Positions 60,257-64,000 of a DNA stretch of 64,000 nt are shown here, piece after piece. The stretch covers positions 3,182,357 to 3,246,356 of the forward strand of contig OY482860.1 in assembly GCA_960531495.1 (NCBI GenBank), given 5' to 3'. The notes beneath the pieces were generated by a model. It was given only the letters and a program-made list of their open reading frames with translations, ran no database searches and was not told the origin of the DNA. This stretch comes from Zeus faber. Its lineage: Eukaryota > Chordata > Actinopteri > Zeiformes > Zeidae. Within the stretch, counting starts at the first letter, position 1. Every line of letters starts with the position of its first letter. The position numbers and the translations under genes are program-made.

Positions 60257-61619
60257 ACCAGCGTGCATGCATGCACACAAACTAGTTACGATGCATTAGG
60301 TCTTTTGCACACAGATTCACGTGAACCCGAGAGGATCGATAATTGGTCATTGAACCAACTGAAATCCAAGAGGGATATTAGGTAATTTTACTCCAAAACC
60401 AGAGTTTAAAAACCAAGTTCCAACATGTGTTAGATTTTGTCGACAACAGATGGTCTTTCCAATTGCAGTCAGACTGTGCTGGGAAGCTAATGAAAGTCCC
60501 TCAAAGTTTGTTGTTCAGTCTAAATGCACTAAGATTCCACAGAACTTCCAGTTCAGCCCATCGCTGCCATGGTGTTTATAGTCCGTAGTAAATTCCTTTG
60601 AGAAGCTCCATCAAGCCTCCGACACAAATAGCTGGTTTTGATAGAATCTCCATGGATTTTCTACCCGAATGTGTTTTGATGTTGTTTTTTTATTTATTTT
60701 GTTGTTGTTGTTTTTACTTTGGCAAAGCATATGACTGGCTAAGGGAGCGCTGAGGCAACATGTGAAGAGCATGGCAGTGTAACAAATAAACATTCAAGAG
60801 GAAGGCTCCTGTTACAGTAGCTACATTAGTCTCCATGTGGCTGTGGCTCAATGTGCAAAGACCTATTTGCAGCAGCTAGTGAACATGAAAATGACTCCAC
60901 TTGTCACTTGGCGAGGACTAACTACAGGAATAACTTGGATGCCACTGTGGTGTGGGGGTGGTGTGGTTTGAGCAGCCACACCTGTTTTGGGTCTAGGTAA
61001 TTGGGCCCAGTATCTGTGTGGCTGTACGCCTGTTGCTCGTAAGAGTTATCAACGAGCAGCAGGTAATACCCCCATTCGCCCACAGAGGAGCCAATCTTGT
61101 CCATCTGCTCCGGGCTTGTTCCACCTTGCCCATCCCTACTATAAAACTGGTACTTTTTAACCCCATTGTCTTTGTGTCTGTGCTGGAGGGCCCTGAAAAA
61201 AACACTCGGGGGGGTATGTGGCAGGTGGAACTGACACAGCAACATTCTGAGCATGGAAAGTTCGGGTATTACATCCGTTGGTAAGTTTCTAATAATAGGC
61301 GATGGAATACGGCTTTTGGTCATTTTTGTTCCAAGAGGAAACATTTTGAAGAAATTACAAAACACAAGTGTGTATTTTTCTCAATTCTCTAAGAATAGAA
61401 CACGGTTTATCTCTTGTTTGACAGTAGGTCTGCACAATATGAGTAAAATCTGCGATAACATTGTTCAATATTGCAATGATGATATCACTTGAGATAAACA
61501 AATATTGTAGTGTGCATATTAGCTATACAGTTTTCTGCTTTAATATGTACACTGCTAACATCTACCCTAAACATTGAATATTCTATGCCCACTGTATAAA
61601 GAAATGAAATAAATTATTT

Positions 61620-62505
61620 TGCCTGCGTGACTCCTCAGTCGACACTGTGGAGTCCCTCTGCTTCCTGGGAATCATCATCACCCAGGACCTCAAGTGAGAG
61701 CTGAAAGCCAAAGACAATGATGGTGCACTTCTACACCGCCATCATTGAGTCCATCCTCATCTCCTCCATCACCATCTGGTACGCTGCTGCCACTGCCAAG
61801 GACAAGGGCAGGCTGCAGCGTGTCATTCGTTATGCTGAGAAGGTGATTGGATGCAATCTGCCATCTCTCCAGGACCCGTACACCTCCAGGACCCTGAGGC
61901 GAGCAGGAAAGATTGTGTCCGACTCCTCCCACCCTGGACAGAAACTTCTTAAGCCACTCCCCTCTGGCAGGAGGCTGTGATCCCAAAACCTCATTCCATA
62001 AGATCAGTTCCTTCGAGCAACTGGCCTCATCAACAAGGCCTAGAACCCCCCCCCCCCCCCCCCCCAACACTTATTTTATCCCATCCCCATAAATACTACT
62101 CATTAAATAAATGTGATGTCTCTACATCTCTCAATGTGTTACATTAACACACATTCTTTTGGACTTTTATCCTTGTACATTGGATTTTGTTATGCTTCAT
62201 ACTGTGAACATTTGCACATTCAATGGTTCATATTTTGCACATTCCTGCACAAACTGTACAGCTCTTTCACAAACAGCTATATTTTACATATTATATATAT
62301 ATTTTACATATTATATATATATTTTACATATTGTTTTCTTATCTTATTTCTATTTTATATTTGTTTCTTGACTTGCAGAACTTACGTTTTACTTTCTTAT
62401 TATCGTTTGTTTTCGCTATTGTTATGCACCAAACACCAAGACAAATTCCTTGTACAAGTAAACTTACTTGGCAATGAAGACGATTCTGATTCTGATTTCG
62501 AACAA
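61620..62505 (+). mobile_element. L2-type LINE 3' end fragment
   Basis: The RT C-terminal part is visible: FLGIIITQDLK, then after an internal loss HFYTAIIESILISSITIWYA, RLQRVIRYAEKVIG, LPSLQDPYTSRTLRR, SSHPGQKLLKPLPSGRR (stop near 61980). The 3' untranslated part contains a run of about 22 C (62047-62067) and ends in the GACGATTCTGATTCTGATT tail that is common for fish L2-type LINEs. It is 5'-truncated and internally deleted. It is related to the copy at 52.0-54.0 kb but on the other strand. Confidence 0.8.
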
Positions 62506-62835
62506 GCTGTTATTGAACAAAGAACACATGAATACCCAACCAATTAAACAGAACATTAATTTAAATACGACATTTTATATATATATATATATGTATGCTC
62601 CCTTTAAAATATTTTCTTCTAAACTCAACAAAAACATCCCTTGAAATAAAAATAAATATCAGGGGGAAAACAACTTGAACATGACATTCCGCTGTGTTTC
62701 TTTTGCATCCCGTCTTGAAATAATTCCACACCGCAGACATGCCTCACTCACTCAATGTGATAGTACTGGTTACCTCTTGACTTCTCTTTAAGCCATATCG
62801 CGCTATGTTGCTGCTGCTGATCGGTACATCCCGAG

Positions 62836-63229
62836 TGTAACGGGTGTGGTTAGGACCCAATTGCAGCACAAAGACAGGCAGGGATATTTGGTAATGTCTT
62901 TTATTTGTAGAGCGAAAGGAAGACAGGCAGGGGGCAGGCAGGATACATCGTCGGGGACAGGCAGGTTCGATAACGAGGAGTGCAGACAGAAGACAGGCGG
63001 AGGGGCAGGCAGGATACGTGGTCGGAGCGAGGCAGAGTCGGTAGCGGGGAATCAGTCCAGAGAACGCTGGAGAGTCTGGTGCAAGCATCGAAGACAATCT
63101 GGCAATGGGTGACTGGTGAGAGAGGCATATATAGGGGTTCGATTGCAGATCTGGAACAGCAATCTGCGCAGGTGAATAGAGTTGGGCTAATGGGACAGGT
63201 AAGGAGAGGGAGGGGCGGAGATCATGACA
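62836..63229 (-). mobile_element. Solo LTR of the same Ty3/Gypsy family
   Basis: 394 bp, very similar to the LTR at 25644-26041, including its longer internal repeat block. It is flanked by its own 5-bp duplication, CCGAG (62831-62835 and 63230-63234). No internal sequence is present. It is the product of LTR-LTR recombination after an independent insertion. Confidence 0.95.
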
Positions 63230-63414
63230 CCGAGTGGTAATCAACCTTTAAAATAAATCAAATTAAATAGAGGCTGTTGCTGAGTGTGAATGCATGGCGT
63301 GTGTAAGTAAAATTATTTTACTTACTCATCGTTTGAGGCAGTCTTTTGCAATGTGTTTATCACGCCTGTTAATATGAAATGTGACGAGTTTATTTTGTTT
63401 TTCTGTGTGTGCGT

Positions 63415-63416
<2 letters not shown>

Positions 63417-63448
<32 letters not shown>
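63417..63448. repeat. (GT)n microsatellite
   Basis: A short GT tract of about 32 bp. Confidence 0.95.
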
Positions 63449-63451
<3 letters not shown>

Positions 63452-63732
63452 GTTTGGTTTTCAGTGAGGTTGCCAGGAGGCTCTGTTAGTTCGATGGCAG
63501 CCGCTATCGGCTCCGATTCCCCTCCCACTCACACCGCTCGTCTCAACTCCACTCTCCTCTCCCTCCACGGCATATCTTGTGTAATTAACAAGGCTTAGAA
63601 CACCCTTATATATCCACATATCCACATTCCCCCATTGTGCACTGTCACTCAGGCACACTTCTTCACTGCATGTAATTAACACGGATTGGGGCATGCTGGC
63701 GTCTCACCCCAGAGTGCTTTATTAATCAAAAC

Positions 63733-63734
<2 letters not shown>

Positions 63735-63801
<67 letters not shown>

Positions 63802-63825
63802 GCGTGTGCGTGTGCGTGCCTGCTT
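63735..63825. repeat. (GT)n microsatellite with GC variants
   Basis: A GT tract grading into GTGCGT repeats. Confidence 0.97.
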
Positions 63826-64000
63826 GCGTGTGTGGGAGAGTGTCTCATCTATCAGAGGAACCGCCTCTATGATGTCTCTCTCTCTCAAACACACATAAAA
63901 TAGACTTTTTTTGTTTTGTAGTCCTCGAACCAGCATAAGTTATACAAACAACAAAGGAAGAGAGAGAGCCAACGAGAGAGGAACTTATCTTCCTCTTCAC

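Overview
This window looks like teleost fish nuclear DNA. It lies almost wholly inside the introns of one host gene, a zmat4-like gene (zinc finger matrin-type protein 4) on the + strand. Three consecutive coding exons are visible (6002-6094, 30630-30801, 47127-47402). They have consensus AG/GT borders and compatible phases (0/0, 0/1, 1/1), and their joined translation follows remembered vertebrate ZMAT4 through the end of zinc finger 1, all of finger 2 and all of finger 3. The 5' exons and the finger 4 exon are not seen and probably lie outside the window. Fish origin is supported by the element content (fish-type Ty3/Gypsy LTR element, Tx1-type, L2/Rex-type and L1-type LINEs, tRNA-derived SINE with a fish L2-type tail, hAT) and by about 25 long (CA/GT)n tracts.

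Layout. 1-5.0 kb: a decayed Gypsy-like LTR remnant split by a LINE whose 1038-codon ORF is uninterrupted and which has 13-bp target duplications. 6.0 kb: zmat4 exon. 6.7-7.4 kb: a decayed reading frame of unknown identity. 8.54-16.92 kb: an 8.4-kb array of a 19-bp minisatellite with higher-order duplications. 18.46-19.89 kb: 3' end of an L1. 21.384-26.041 kb: a near full-length but broken Ty3/Gypsy element on the - strand, with two LTRs and a 5-bp duplication. 28-29.6 kb: AT-rich repeats. 30.6 kb: zmat4 exon. 34.96-37.55 kb: a three-layer nest (SINE in L2-type LINE in L1). 37.866-45.051 kb: a 7.2-kb decayed L1 on the - strand with a 17-bp duplication. 45.9-46.9 kb: purine-rich tract and (GT)n. 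47.1 kb: zmat4 exon. 48.8-49.6 kb: hAT remnant. 52.0-54.0 kb: L2/Maui-type LINE (-) ending in a perfect hairpin. 55.9-59.5 kb: Tx1-type LINE (+) bounded by (TC)n on both sides. 61.6-62.5 kb: L2-type 3' end. 62.836-63.229 kb: solo LTR of the same Gypsy family.

The only host function supported is the zmat4-like gene, which would encode a nuclear protein with U1-type C2H2 fingers that probably bind RNA or structured nucleic acid. The rest is a record of repeat invasion. I see no cellular operon, RNA gene, CRISPR array or new enzymatic system. The most unusual objects are the 19-bp array, which is free of stops in all six frames, the intact LINE, the dated nest of insertions, and microsatellites that appear to have been seeded by L1 3' ends.
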